From the NCBI GenBank assembly GCA_902576415.1, contig CACGVZ010000012.1, positions 1 through 42,206 on the forward strand: a stretch of 42,206 bases of DNA, given 5' to 3'. The position numbers and the translations under genes were made by a program. Origin of the DNA: an uncultured Prochlorococcus sp. Lineage in GTDB: Bacteria > Cyanobacteriota > Cyanobacteriia > PCC-6307 > Cyanobiaceae. The notes under the pieces are model-generated. The model ran no database searches. It saw only the letters and a program-made list of their open reading frames with translations, and was not told where the DNA came from. Position 1 is the stretch's first letter. Every line of letters starts with the position of its first letter. Shown here in pieces: positions 6,630 to 15,815 of this stretch.

Positions 6630-8852
6630 ATGTTCACATCATCTTCAATAATTGATAATCTTAATCAGTCAGAAGGATTAGAATATAAAAAATTATGCAG
6701 ATTATTAAAAATTACAAAGAAATCTGATAGAGATAAATTAGATATTGCTTTAACAGCTCTAGAAAAACTTGAAATAATTAATAAAAATGAAAATGATGAA
6801 TATACTTGCATAAAGGATAATGATCATATTGTCGCCAAAATAAGATGTAGTAGCAAAGGCTATTGCTTTGCTGTAAGAGGAAAAGACAAAGAAGATATCT
6901 ACATTAAAGAAAATCTACTTAACTATGCATGGAATGGAGATAAAGTTTTAGTAAGGATAATAAAAGAGGGATATAGAAGAAGATCACCTGAAGGAATAGT
7001 TGATTGTATTCTTGAAAGATCAAATCAAATACTTCTTTCTAAAGTAGAAATAATAAACAATGATATATATGCAATCCCAATAGACGATAGGATCCTTTCT
7101 AAAATTAAACTTCCAAGAGAGAATAAAAAATACACATTCAATCCAGACAATAAGAATATAGTAAAAGTTGAGATTGATAGATTCCCCATAGGTCAAGAAG
7201 AAGGACTAGGTCATGTGATACAAGAACTAAAACTAAACAATAACGAAGACTATGATACAGACTTTGTTTTATCTAAAAGCAATATCGTTAATTCATATAA
7301 TTTAAATCATATTGAATCAAAAAAAATAGAACAAAGGGAGAGGATAGACCTTACAGACAAAAATTCTTATTTGTTCAAAAGTTGGAATTCTAATAATTCT
7401 CCAATGCTCCCAATGATTCAAATAGATCAGGGGAAAAATAAAAGTACTAAATTATGGATACATACAAATAACCTTGCAGAAAGAGTAGATCTAAATAGTA
7501 AAAAATCTCTAGAAATATTGTTTAAAGGATTTGAATCATTACCCTTATTAAATGATTGGCAAAACTACCTTAGTGAAGCCATAAGAAATGATTCTGAATT
7601 TAAAGTTGGTGAAAAGAATGAAGCGATAAGCCTCTGTGTGCATTTAAATAGTGATAATGAAATAACTGATTGGTCATTCCATCTTACATTAGTAAAATGC
7701 ACTCTTAATGTTGGAAGTGATCATACTGAAGCGCTTCTATCTAGAAAAAGTAAATCAAGGATAACCTCTCGGGTATTAAAACCTATAAAGGAATATATCG
7801 ACGATTTAGATAAAATACTCGAAATTTCATGTTCATTCAGACAAAAACATCTTTTGGAGGGTAAGGTTGAGATTCCTGCACCACTTAATAAAATTGAGTC
7901 ACTTGAAGAATTTTTTATTCACAATCCAGCTGAATATTCAAAAGGATATTTTGAATCATTAAATAAAGAAGATTGCCAAACTTACCTTTCACCAATATTA
8001 TATGAAGCTAATTTAATATGGTTCAAACATTCAAATCAATATGGCTTAAAAAGCGCCGGACATCTCTCAAATGGAATAGATTATGTTAATGCAAATGAAA
8101 TCATCAAATATTCAGAGTTTATTGATAATGATATAGAGCTTAATGAAGACGGCAATTTGACATTTAGTCAAGTAATTAAATTATGTGGCGATGATAATAA
8201 AAAAAGAATCTTACATAAACTTCTAATTAATGAATTTAAGGACAATGAAATAAGGTTGATATCTAAAGATACTGATAATGATGAATCAGAAAAATTATTT
8301 ATTTCACCGTGGGCAATTCCTGGATTTGACTTTACTAATCTTATTAACCAGTACTGTATTTTTAATATGATAATAAATGGTAAGAAATCAAAGAAAAATA
8401 ATATTGATACAATCAATATATCGGAAAGTAATTCATTAGACCTAGTAAATTGGGATATATTTAATTCATCAATTTCAAAAAATCTAGAGATATTATTTAA
8501 CAAGTTTGTGATAGATAAACTTAATGAATATAAATACAAAGTTAACCAATATAAATCTAATATGATAAATATAAAAAAAGTAAGAAAAGCAGAAAAATTA
8601 CTAGGTAAAATTTATAGTGGTTTTATTTTATCAGTGCAAACATATGGTTTCTTTGTTGAGATATCAGAACTAAATGTAGAGGGTTTAGTACACGTAAGCA
8701 CTCTTAATAATGATTGGTATGAATACAGGTCAAGGCAAAATCTATTGATTGGAAGAAAATCTAAAAAATCATATAAAGTTGGAGATGCAATAGAAGTAAA
8801 AATAATAAAAGTCGATATTCTTAAATATCAAATTGATTTAGAATTAACATAA
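6630..8852 (+). CDS. RNase II/R-family (Zam/VacB-like) protein with degenerate catalytic site
   Basis: A 740-residue protein with RNase II/R architecture: a helix-turn-helix-like and cold-shock-type N-terminal part (to about 150), an RNB-like centre (about 235-610) and a C-terminal S1 RNA-binding domain (about 655-738, KIYSGFILSVQTYGFFVEI). The motif that normally reads IDxxxxxDxDD is IDLTDKNSYLFK (239-250). Only the first metal-binding aspartate, D240, is kept; the others are S246, L248 and F249. The usual SPIRRYAD segment reads SPWAIPGFDF. Exonuclease activity is therefore doubtful, while RNA binding through S1 and OB folds could persist. The Synechocystis relative Zam was named for acetazolamide resistance. 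The next gene on the strand starts 66 bases downstream. Confidence 0.8.
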   Translation: MFTSSSIIDNLNQSEGLEYKKLCRLLKITKKSDRDKLDIALTALEKLEIINKNENDEYTCIKDNDHIVAKIRCSSKGYCFAVRGKDKEDIYIKENLLNYAWNGDKVLVRIIKEGYRRRSPEGIVDCILERSNQILLSKVEIINNDIYAIPIDDRILSKIKLPRENKKYTFNPDNKNIVKVEIDRFPIGQEEGLGHVIQELKLNNNEDYDTDFVLSKSNIVNSYNLNHIESKKIEQRERIDLTDKNSYLFKSWNSNNSPMLPMIQIDQGKNKSTKLWIHTNNLAERVDLNSKKSLEILFKGFESLPLLNDWQNYLSEAIRNDSEFKVGEKNEAISLCVHLNSDNEITDWSFHLTLVKCTLNVGSDHTEALLSRKSKSRITSRVLKPIKEYIDDLDKILEISCSFRQKHLLEGKVEIPAPLNKIESLEEFFIHNPAEYSKGYFESLNKEDCQTYLSPILYEANLIWFKHSNQYGLKSAGHLSNGIDYVNANEIIKYSEFIDNDIELNEDGNLTFSQVIKLCGDDNKKRILHKLLINEFKDNEIRLISKDTDNDESEKLFISPWAIPGFDFTNLINQYCIFNMIINGKKSKKNNIDTINISESNSLDLVNWDIFNSSISKNLEILFNKFVIDKLNEYKYKVNQYKSNMINIKKVRKAEKLLGKIYSGFILSVQTYGFFVEISELNVEGLVHVSTLNNDWYEYRSRQNLLIGRKSKKSYKVGDAIEVKIIKVDILKYQIDLELT

Positions 8853-8918
8853 ATAAATTTTCACAAAATATATTATGGAATTGTTAACCAAAAAAATTAG
8901 AGATAACTTTTTATAATT

Positions 8919-9362
8919 ATGTTTAAGAAAAAATATTTACTTTTAACTCTTTTTTTAATAATTATCTTTCAAATTTTATTATATAAAAATAATAATCAGA
9001 AAACTTCATTTAGATACTTTAAATGGACCCTCCAAGAAGTAAGTATAGGAAAGTTAATCAGTATTTCGTTTTGTTCTGGTTTATTTGTAAGCACTTTATT
9101 GAATACAACAATTACTAGTACTAGTTTCAGAAAAAATACTTTTGAAAGTATAAAAGATGATTTTGTATCTAATAATAATGAGGAAGAAATGGAACCAAGC
9201 GTTGAGATGCCGCCACAAAGGGATATTAGAGAAGCTCAACCAACAATTTCTGTTAATTACAGAGTAGTAAAAAATATGAATGATAATAATTTAAAAAAAG
9301 ATCAAAGTTATTCAAATCAAGATATTAAAGATGACTGGGATAATGCTGATAATGATTGGTAG
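8919..9362 (+). CDS. two-helix membrane protein, possibly LapA-like
   Basis: A 147-residue protein with a basic start (MFKKK), a helix at about 6-22, a polar stretch with NQKTSFRYFKWTLQEVSIG, and a second helix at about 45-62. The two helices bridged by NQ...F.W resemble the LapA (DUF1049) domain, but similarity is weak. The C-terminal half is polar and acidic, probably disordered and cytoplasmic, with a P-rich patch (EPSVEMPPQRD) and a tryptophan-containing acidic end (DDWDNADNDW). Function unknown. It lies between the RNase II-like and DUF2996 genes. Confidence 0.7.
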   Translation: MFKKKYLLLTLFLIIIFQILLYKNNNQKTSFRYFKWTLQEVSIGKLISISFCSGLFVSTLLNTTITSTSFRKNTFESIKDDFVSNNNEEEMEPSVEMPPQRDIREAQPTISVNYRVVKNMNDNNLKKDQSYSNQDIKDDWDNADNDW

Positions 9363-9398
9363 AAAAATATATAAATTAAAAAAATGTTTTTTTTATTT

Positions 9399-9404
9399 TA
9401 TAAT
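9399..9404 (+). promoter_or_regulatory. candidate -10 box (TATAAT) for the DUF2996 gene
   Basis: A perfect TATAAT 20 bases before the ATG at 9424, in a very T-rich stretch. No good -35 is visible at the right distance. It would give a leader of only about a dozen bases. Confidence 0.35.
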
Positions 9405-9423
9405 AGGATAAATTGTTTTTTTT

Positions 9424-9990
9424 ATGGAAGAAAATTTAGACAAAAATAATGAAGTAAATAAAGAAATATCTGACAACACTACTAAGCCAAACTCTGAGGA
9501 AATAAAAGGACCTAAATCAGAAAAAGTTATCAATATGGATATAAATAATGGTGAATCTGCTTCTAAAATTGTTATAAAAAATGAAATTAATAATCCCGAA
9601 AAGTCCATAACAAAACCAAAAAAAGAACTCCCAATAGAGAAAAAGCCTTTCCAAGAATTTATAAACATACACCTAATTCCTTCACTTACTGAGGAAATTA
9701 ATCAAAGAGGATTAGAAATAAACAATATTAACCTCTCTAACACAAATAGACCTATTGCTGGAGATAAATGTTGGGTAATAAATTGTGAAATCAAAGATAC
9801 ATGTAACTTTTGGTTATCCTTTGAGAAGGATGACATTAGTTCATTAAAAAGTATTTCTTTATCAAAACCTAATCAAAAACCAAGTATTATTGAATCTTTT
9901 CTTATTGACGAAAAAAGAATTACCTTAAAATTAATTATTTCAAGAGTACTTCAAAGATTGAATGGGCAAAAGTTAATAGGAGTTAATTAG
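9424..9990 (+). CDS. DUF2996 family protein
   Basis: A 188-residue soluble protein in two parts. The first 75 or so residues are charged, low-complexity and probably disordered (rich in K, E, N). Residues from about 76 form the conserved cyanobacterial DUF2996 domain. Typical landmarks are KPFQEFINIHLIPSL, a central DKCWVINCEIKD, and the strongly conserved end IESFLIDEKRITLKL followed by RVLQRLNGQK. The family occurs in cyanobacteria and has no established biochemical role that I can name. It lies 80 bases upstream of acsF on the same strand. Confidence 0.85.
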   Translation: MEENLDKNNEVNKEISDNTTKPNSEEIKGPKSEKVINMDINNGESASKIVIKNEINNPEKSITKPKKELPIEKKPFQEFINIHLIPSLTEEINQRGLEINNINLSNTNRPIAGDKCWVINCEIKDTCNFWLSFEKDDISSLKSISLSKPNQKPSIIESFLIDEKRITLKLIISRVLQRLNGQKLIGVN

Positions 9991-10069
9991 AAAACAATAA
10001 CACCAAGTTAACTTTTCCCTCGAAAATACAAATCATAGTAAATAATAGTATTAATAAACCTAATAAAAA

Positions 10070-11242
10070 ATGGCTCAATCAATTGTTGAATCAAAAAATA
10101 AAAAAGATATTAATAATGGAAAAATACCAGCAAAAGAAACAATTTTGTCCCCAAGATTCTATACAACAGATTTTGAGGCCATGGAAAATATGGATTTATC
10201 AATAAACGAGGAGGAATTGGAAGCCATATGTGAGGAATTTAGGAAAGATTACAATAGACATCATTTTGTAAGAAATAGTGAATTTGAAGGCGCTGCAGAA
10301 AAATTAGATCCTGAGACTAGAGAGCTTTTTGTTGATTTTCTCGAGGGAAGTTGTACTTCAGAATTTTCAGGTTTTTTACTTTACAAGGAACTTAGTAAGA
10401 GAATTAAAGTCAAAAACCCTCTACTTGCTGAATGTTTTGCTCATATGGCCAGAGATGAAGCAAGACATGCAGGTTTTTTAAATAAATCAATGAGTGACTT
10501 TGGCCTTCAGTTAGATTTAGGTTTTTTAACAGCCAATAAAGATTACACTTATTTCCCTCCAAGAAGTATTTTTTACGCTACTTATTTATCCGAAAAAATA
10601 GGTTATTGGAGATATATAGCAATTTATAGGCATCTCGAAAAGAACCCTGATAGCAAAATTTTTCCACTATTTAATTATTTTGAAAATTGGTGTCAAGATG
10701 AAAATAGACATGGGGATTTCTTTGACGCATTAATGAAAGCACAGCCACGTACTGTTAAATCTTTAAGCCAAAAAATTACCATTGGCGGCACTACTTTTAC
10801 ACACCCATTATTTGACTACTTCCATAGGTTTAGATATTTTTTGAATAATCTTCCATTAACATCCAAGTTATGGTCTAGGTTCTTTCTATTAGCTGTATTT
10901 GCAACTATGTATGCAAGGGATTTAGGAATTAAAAAAGATTTCTACAGTTCTTTAGGTTTAGATGCCAGAGATTACGACCAGTTTGTTATTAATAAAACAA
11001 ATGAAACTGCAGCTAGAGTTTTCCCTGTAGTAATGGACGTTTATGATAAATCTTTTTATGGAAGATTAGATAAAATAGTAGAGAATAATAAGGTTCTTTC
11101 CGATATTGCAAACAGTGATGGAAATAAAGTATCTAAAACTTTTAAAAAATTACCACAATATTTATCAAACGGTTACCAGTTATTAAGACTATACTTATTA
11201 AAACCTCTTGATAGCAAAGATTTTCAACCTTCGATTAGATAA
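10070..11242 (+). CDS. acsF: Mg-protoporphyrin IX monomethyl ester (oxidative) cyclase, aerobic
   Basis: Di-iron oxygenase that forms the isocyclic E ring of chlorophyll, converting Mg-protoporphyrin IX monomethyl ester to protochlorophyllide a using O2 at the membrane. It has 390 residues. The ferritin-like iron ligands are seen in [18 protein letters not shown] (129-133) and DENRH (210-214). The N-terminus ([20 protein letters not shown]) is diagnostic of AcsF/ChlE. With chlH at 24.1 kb, the window holds two steps of the Mg branch. The start at 10070 is an ATG shortly upstream of the conserved part; the first 25 residues are variable and charged. Confidence 0.98.
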   Translation: MAQSIVESKNKKDINNGKIPAKETILSPRFYTTDFEAMENMDLSINEEELEAICEEFRKDYNRHHFVRNSEFEGAAEKLDPETRELFVDFLEGSCTSEFSGFLLYKELSKRIKVKNPLLAECFAHMARDEARHAGFLNKSMSDFGLQLDLGFLTANKDYTYFPPRSIFYATYLSEKIGYWRYIAIYRHLEKNPDSKIFPLFNYFENWCQDENRHGDFFDALMKAQPRTVKSLSQKITIGGTTFTHPLFDYFHRFRYFLNNLPLTSKLWSRFFLLAVFATMYARDLGIKKDFYSSLGLDARDYDQFVINKTNETAARVFPVVMDVYDKSFYGRLDKIVENNKVLSDIANSDGNKVSKTFKKLPQYLSNGYQLLRLYLLKPLDSKDFQPSIR

Positions 11243-11273
11243 TCTTTAATATAGAGAAGATTTATAGACTCAT

Positions 11274-12695
11274 ATGCTCTCGTCACAAATCAAATCAAAT
11301 GAAATCGTTTTTGGTTGTTGCAATAAAGATCTATTAGAAGAAATTATTTTCTACGGCATTGGACTTGGTGCTGATTTTGTAGAAATATTTATAGAGAATA
11401 CTGACAACTCAAGCGTTTTAGCTGAAGAAGATTTTATTACAAGTGTAAGTCCATCATTTGGAAGAGGGGCTGGCATTAGAATCTTCAAAGGGAAAAAGGA
11501 TGGATTTGTAAGTACAAATGATTTAACAAAGCATGGCTTGATGAGATCGGTATCTCAGGCTATTGAGATGTTAGACATAACAAACAACAATAGGGAAGTA
11601 TTTAACGGTTTAAATAAACATAGGGACTATAGTTTATCCAAGAAAAAATGGATTAATGAAGTCCCATCTATTCATGAAATAAGTGAAAAACTACTAGTAA
11701 GCACAAAGTCTTTAAAAAAAAATAATAAAATAATTACTAGAAAAGGAAGTTACTCAAGAAATCTTCAAGAAGTAATCATAGCTTCCAGTGACGGAACTTA
11801 CGTCTCAGATATTAGATTACATCAAACAGTTGGACTCAACGTAATTGCAAGTGATGCCCAATACAGATCAAGTGGAAGTAGAAGATTTGGATCGTCAGGA
11901 ATGCCTAATGAATTCAGATTATGGGATCACGAAAAAGCAGCTAATGATGTGTTTGAAACTTCAATGAACATGTTGTATGCAGATTATGTTGATGCAGGAC
12001 AAATGCCTGTTGTATTAGCTAATAAATTTGGTGGCGTTATATTCCATGAAGCTTGCGGGCATTTACTTGAAACTACTCAAATAGAGAGAGGAACAACACC
12101 ATTTGAGAATAAATTGAATGAAAAAATCGCACATGAATCTGTTACAGCAATAGATGAAGGGATATCAGAAGGATCCTTCGGTTCATTATCAGTAGATGAT
12201 GAAGGTATGGAACCCGAAAAATCAGTTCTTATAAAAGATGGAATTTTAAAAAAATTTATTTCCGACAGGGCAGGTGAATTAAGAACTGGCCATAAAAGAA
12301 CAGGAAGTGGAAGAAGACAAAATTATTCTTTTGCTGCAGCCTCAAGAATGAGAAATACTTATATAGCTAAAGGTGAGCACTCTAAAGAGGATTTAATTAA
12401 TAGTATTAGTGATGGTCTTTACTGCAAATCAATGGGTGGTGGCAGCGTAGGTGCTACAGGACAATTTAATTTTGCGGTAGAAGAAGGATATCTTATCAAA
12501 AATGGAAAATTAACTAGTCCGGTAAAGGGAGCAACATTGATAGGTGATGCTAAAGAAGTTATGCCAAAAATATCAATGTGCGGAAATGATCTCGAATTAG
12601 CTCCTGGATTCTGTGGATCCATTAGTGGAAGTGTCAACGTAACTGTTGGCCAACCTCATATTAAGGTTGATTCAATCACTGTTGGAGGAAGATAG
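11274..12695 (+). CDS. tldD: TldD, metalloprotease subunit of the TldD/PmbA complex
   Basis: A 473-residue protein, usual for the family. The zinc-binding HExxxH motif is HEACGH at 258-262 within VIFHEACGHLLETTQIERG. TldD and TldE/PmbA form a heterodimer that degrades unfolded peptides; in E. coli it matures microcin B17 and degrades CcdA. Here the partner gene follows after three bases. A glycine-rich C-terminal stretch (KSMGGGSVGATGQFNFAVEEG) is also characteristic. The start is the ATG at 11274, 32 bases after acsF, so read-through from acsF is possible. Confidence 0.95.
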   Translation: MLSSQIKSNEIVFGCCNKDLLEEIIFYGIGLGADFVEIFIENTDNSSVLAEEDFITSVSPSFGRGAGIRIFKGKKDGFVSTNDLTKHGLMRSVSQAIEMLDITNNNREVFNGLNKHRDYSLSKKKWINEVPSIHEISEKLLVSTKSLKKNNKIITRKGSYSRNLQEVIIASSDGTYVSDIRLHQTVGLNVIASDAQYRSSGSRRFGSSGMPNEFRLWDHEKAANDVFETSMNMLYADYVDAGQMPVVLANKFGGVIFHEACGHLLETTQIERGTTPFENKLNEKIAHESVTAIDEGISEGSFGSLSVDDEGMEPEKSVLIKDGILKKFISDRAGELRTGHKRTGSGRRQNYSFAAASRMRNTYIAKGEHSKEDLINSISDGLYCKSMGGGSVGATGQFNFAVEEGYLIKNGKLTSPVKGATLIGDAKEVMPKISMCGNDLELAPGFCGSISGSVNVTVGQPHIKVDSITVGGR

Positions 12696-12698
12696 GGT

Positions 12699-14051
12699 AT
12701 GAATTCAAGAGAAATCACAACTCAAATCTCCAAAGCTGCAGATTTCCTAAATCTTAAAAAATGGGATTATGGAGCAAGCTTTTCTAATGATTATTCTGTG
12801 CAAGTAGATAAAGGAGAGGCTAAACAACTTAAGGCATCACAAAAGCAAATTTTAACTATAAGAGTTTGGAATCAATCTAATCTAGTTGGTATTACTACAA
12901 CAAGTGATATTAGTGAATCTGGTATTAAAAAGGCTCTTAGGCAGGCAAATATAGCATCTGATTTCGGCAATAAGAATGAAACTACAGAATTTTCACCACT
13001 AGCGAAGGATCCTATTGAAGTTAAGGAAGTTAAAAAAAGAAATCCTGTTGGAATAAAAAAATTACTTACTCTTTTAAGAGGAGCGGAAGTAAAACTATTA
13101 GAAAGTCATGAATCCATAAAATCTGTTCCATATAATGGTTTATCTGAGAGTTTTTTTGAGAGAGTATATGCAAATAGCGAGGGTGCTTTTAGAAGTTATT
13201 CCAAAAGTCAAGCAGCACTATATCTATATGCAAGAGCAGAAGAGAAAAATAAGAAGCCTCGTAGTTCAGGTTCCGTAAAACTTGGATATGGAGCTGATGA
13301 TATAGATATAGAGTCATGTATTGAAGAGGCTTCAAATAAAACAATTTCTCATTTAAATTATTCATCTATTAAAACTAATAAATATTTAATATGTTTTTCC
13401 CCAGAGTCTTTTTTAACTATCATTAACGCCTTTAGCTCAATGTTTAATGCTAGAAGCATTATAGATGGAGTGAGCTTATCTAATAAAAATTCAATCGGAG
13501 AGAAACTATCTACAGAAGCACTTAATATTTATGATGATGGCCTTCACGAAAAGAATATTTCTTCAACACCATTTGATGGAGAAGGAACCCCAACCAAAAG
13601 ACTGTGTCTAATTAATAAAGGGAGAATAGAAAATTTTATACATTCTGAATCAACTGCAAGAATATTTAAAACAACTCCCACTGGCCACGCTGGACTAGGA
13701 TCAAAAGTCTCAGTATCTCCTGATTGGATCGTAGTCGAAAAATCAGAAGAAAACATTGAACTAAAAACATCACTAGATCACTCTACTTATGAGGGAGAAT
13801 TTGTTTATATCGAAGAGTTAAATGCAATCCATGCAGGTGTCAGAGCAAGTCAAGGTTCATTTTCTCTTCCATTTGATGGATGGCTCTACAAAAACGGTAA
13901 AAAAATTTCAATAGAATCTGCCACCGTAGCAGGTGATATCAAATATCTTTTGAAAAATATAGTAAATATTGAATCAAGCCAGGAGGTAACAACAAGTGGA
14001 ATTTCTCCACATATATGGGTAGATGAATTATCAATAACTGGTGACGCGTGA
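12699..14051 (+). CDS. pmbA: PmbA/TldE, non-catalytic partner of TldD
   Basis: A 450-residue TldD-related protein without the HExxxH site, as expected for PmbA/TldE, which contributes to the substrate channel rather than the zinc centre. Family landmarks include NSEGAFRSYSKSQAALYLYA, the STPFDGEGTPTKR segment, and the C-terminal SPHIWVDELSITGD. The gene starts three bases after the tldD stop. Its own stop overlaps the GTG start of fmt by four bases. The three genes are therefore probably one transcript. Confidence 0.93.
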   Translation: MNSREITTQISKAADFLNLKKWDYGASFSNDYSVQVDKGEAKQLKASQKQILTIRVWNQSNLVGITTTSDISESGIKKALRQANIASDFGNKNETTEFSPLAKDPIEVKEVKKRNPVGIKKLLTLLRGAEVKLLESHESIKSVPYNGLSESFFERVYANSEGAFRSYSKSQAALYLYARAEEKNKKPRSSGSVKLGYGADDIDIESCIEEASNKTISHLNYSSIKTNKYLICFSPESFLTIINAFSSMFNARSIIDGVSLSNKNSIGEKLSTEALNIYDDGLHEKNISSTPFDGEGTPTKRLCLINKGRIENFIHSESTARIFKTTPTGHAGLGSKVSVSPDWIVVEKSEENIELKTSLDHSTYEGEFVYIEELNAIHAGVRASQGSFSLPFDGWLYKNGKKISIESATVAGDIKYLLKNIVNIESSQEVTTSGISPHIWVDELSITGDA

Positions 14052-15034
14052 GAATTATATTCTGGGGAACACCTGAATATTCAATTACTAGTCTTGATAT
14101 TTTTATTAAATCTAAGCACGAGGTAATTGCAGTAGTAAGTCAACCGGATAAGAAAAGATCTAGGGGAAATAAATTAATAGCCTCGCCAGTAAAAAGCTTT
14201 GCTGAGCAAGAATCTATAAAAGTTTATACTCCAGAAAAAATCAGGGGCAATATAGATTTTATAAATGAACTCAAATCACTTTCTTGTGATTTATTTATTG
14301 TTATAGCTTACGGGAAAATTTTACCCAAAGAGATTTTGGAAATCCCAAAATTTGGTTGTTGGAACGCACATGCTTCATTACTTCCAAGATGGCGTGGTGC
14401 CGCTCCAATTCAATGGTCCCTAATAAAAGGCGATGAATTTACTGGTGTAGGAATTATGAAAATGAATGAGGGACTAGATACTGGCGACATATTGTTGGAA
14501 GAAAAAATTAAAATAAATAATAACGATAATTTAAATACACTTTCGGAAAAACTTAGTATTTTATCAGCAAAATTATTTTTAAATGCTACATCATTAATCG
14601 AAGAAAATATTAATAAAAATAGTAATCCTCAATTAACACGACAAAATACCCTCGGAAGAGAAATTACTTACGCAAGAATGATTGAAAAATCAGACTTTAA
14701 AATTGATTGGGGTAATGAGGCAATTAGTATTTCTCAAAAAATAAAAGGATTATACCCGCGAGCAAATACTACTTTTAGAGGCAAGAACTTAAAAATACTT
14801 AAAATCAAAGTTTTAAGTATTGATGTAATTAAAAATGAAAAATATCTTTTTATGAGAAATAATTCAAGAACAGGAATTATTCTTGCTGTTATAGAAAATG
14901 AAGGACTAATAATTTCAACTAAAACTGATCCTATTATTTTGTTAGAAGCAAAACTTGAAGGCAAAAACATTTCTAGCAAAAATCAATTGATACAACAGCT
15001 AAATCCATCAGTGGGTGAATATCTCTCAGATTAA
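14048..15034 (+). CDS. fmt: methionyl-tRNA formyltransferase
   Basis: Formylates Met-tRNA(fMet) with 10-formyl-tetrahydrofolate before translation initiation. 328 residues. It has the start RIIFWGTPEYS, the catalytic Asn-His region in CWNAHASLLPRWRGAAPIQW, and the conserved MNEGLDTGDIL carrying the catalytic Asp. A C-terminal OB-like domain follows from about residue 210. The start is GTG in a GTGA overlap with pmbA. The last four bases overlap the 3' end of the convergent terC gene. Its substrate, the initiator tRNA, is encoded at 37.9 kb. Confidence 0.95.
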   Translation: MRIIFWGTPEYSITSLDIFIKSKHEVIAVVSQPDKKRSRGNKLIASPVKSFAEQESIKVYTPEKIRGNIDFINELKSLSCDLFIVIAYGKILPKEILEIPKFGCWNAHASLLPRWRGAAPIQWSLIKGDEFTGVGIMKMNEGLDTGDILLEEKIKINNNDNLNTLSEKLSILSAKLFLNATSLIEENINKNSNPQLTRQNTLGREITYARMIEKSDFKIDWGNEAISISQKIKGLYPRANTTFRGKNLKILKIKVLSIDVIKNEKYLFMRNNSRTGIILAVIENEGLIISTKTDPIILLEAKLEGKNISSKNQLIQQLNPSVGEYLSD

Positions 15035-15741
15035 GTTTTTGATTCTTTTTTAGAGAATCCCCAAATGAAAGCAAAAAGAATCAAAATATAAAAATAATAG
15101 TCTGGAAGAATAGATTCATTAATTAACGTATTTATTAAAAGTTTTATTCCTACGATTAAAATTGCTACGTAACCGGCTGTTTCTAATCTAGAAAATATAT
15201 CCAGAAGTTTTAGAAAAATTCCGGATGTAAATCTTAAGGCTAAAACTCCAATTAATGCTCCAAATATAATTAATATGTATTGATCGCTGATAGCTACTGC
15301 AGTAGTGATGCTGTCTATAGAAAATGCAAAATCAGTAATTGAAAGGAGCGCTACAACCCTCAAGAACCTAAAATTATTTTTATTAATATTTGTCCCATTT
15401 TCAGCGTTTTCTAAATCTGAATTTAAAAAAACATTAGAGAAGAATAAGTATATTAAATAAAAACCAGCAAAAACTCTAATAAAAGTAAATTTAAGAAGAA
15501 CATTAGATAATATGATGAGAATAATTCTAAATAATAAAGATATTGTTATACCAATATTTAAAGCTCTTGACCTTAATTCTGAACTGTCGAGGGATTTAGT
15601 AAGAGAAGCTAGTGCTACAGCATTATCTGCAGATAATAATAATTCTAGAGCAATTAATATTGGTAAAAGTGTAAAGATTTCGTACCAACTGTCTACCTGA
15701 TCTAGTGTGGGTATAAAAGAATTTATAGCGGCTGAATCCAT
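15031..15741 (-). CDS. TerC family integral membrane protein
   Basis: A 236-residue protein with about seven helices. The TerC signature is clear: an acidic helix LELLLSADNAVALASL near the N-terminus and a second acidic helix TDFAFSIDSITTAVAIS after the central loop. Bacterial TerC-family proteins have been tied to Mn2+ efflux; the plant homologue is needed for thylakoid biogenesis. A Mn-export or metallation role is therefore plausible here. The ATG at 15741 is preferred over the TTG one codon upstream. The gene is divergent from mfd, with about 75 bases between them. Confidence 0.9.
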   Translation of the reverse strand: MDSAAINSFIPTLDQVDSWYEIFTLLPILIALELLLSADNAVALASLTKSLDSSELRSRALNIGITISLLFRIILIILSNVLLKFTFIRVFAGFYLIYLFFSNVFLNSDLENAENGTNINKNNFRFLRVVALLSITDFAFSIDSITTAVAISDQYILIIFGALIGVLALRFTSGIFLKLLDIFSRLETAGYVAILIVGIKLLINTLINESILPDYYFYILILFAFIWGFSKKESKT

Positions 15742-15750
15742 CAAATATTA

Positions 15751-15779
15751 TTCACAATCAGTATAAAATCTAATATAAT
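15751..15779 (+). promoter_or_regulatory. predicted sigma70-type promoter of mfd
   Basis: TTCACA (15751-15756, five of six matches to TTGACA), a 17-base spacer, and a perfect TATAAT (15774-15779). Transcription would start near 15786, giving a leader of about 30 bases before the ATG at 15816. Confidence 0.55.
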
Positions 15780-15815
15780 GTATCGGATATTTCTAATCAA
15801 GATTGATAACTATAA

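Noticed and set aside
12699..14051. Missing HExxxH in the second TldD-like protein
   Set aside because: Normal for PmbA/TldE, the non-catalytic partner; not a degeneration.
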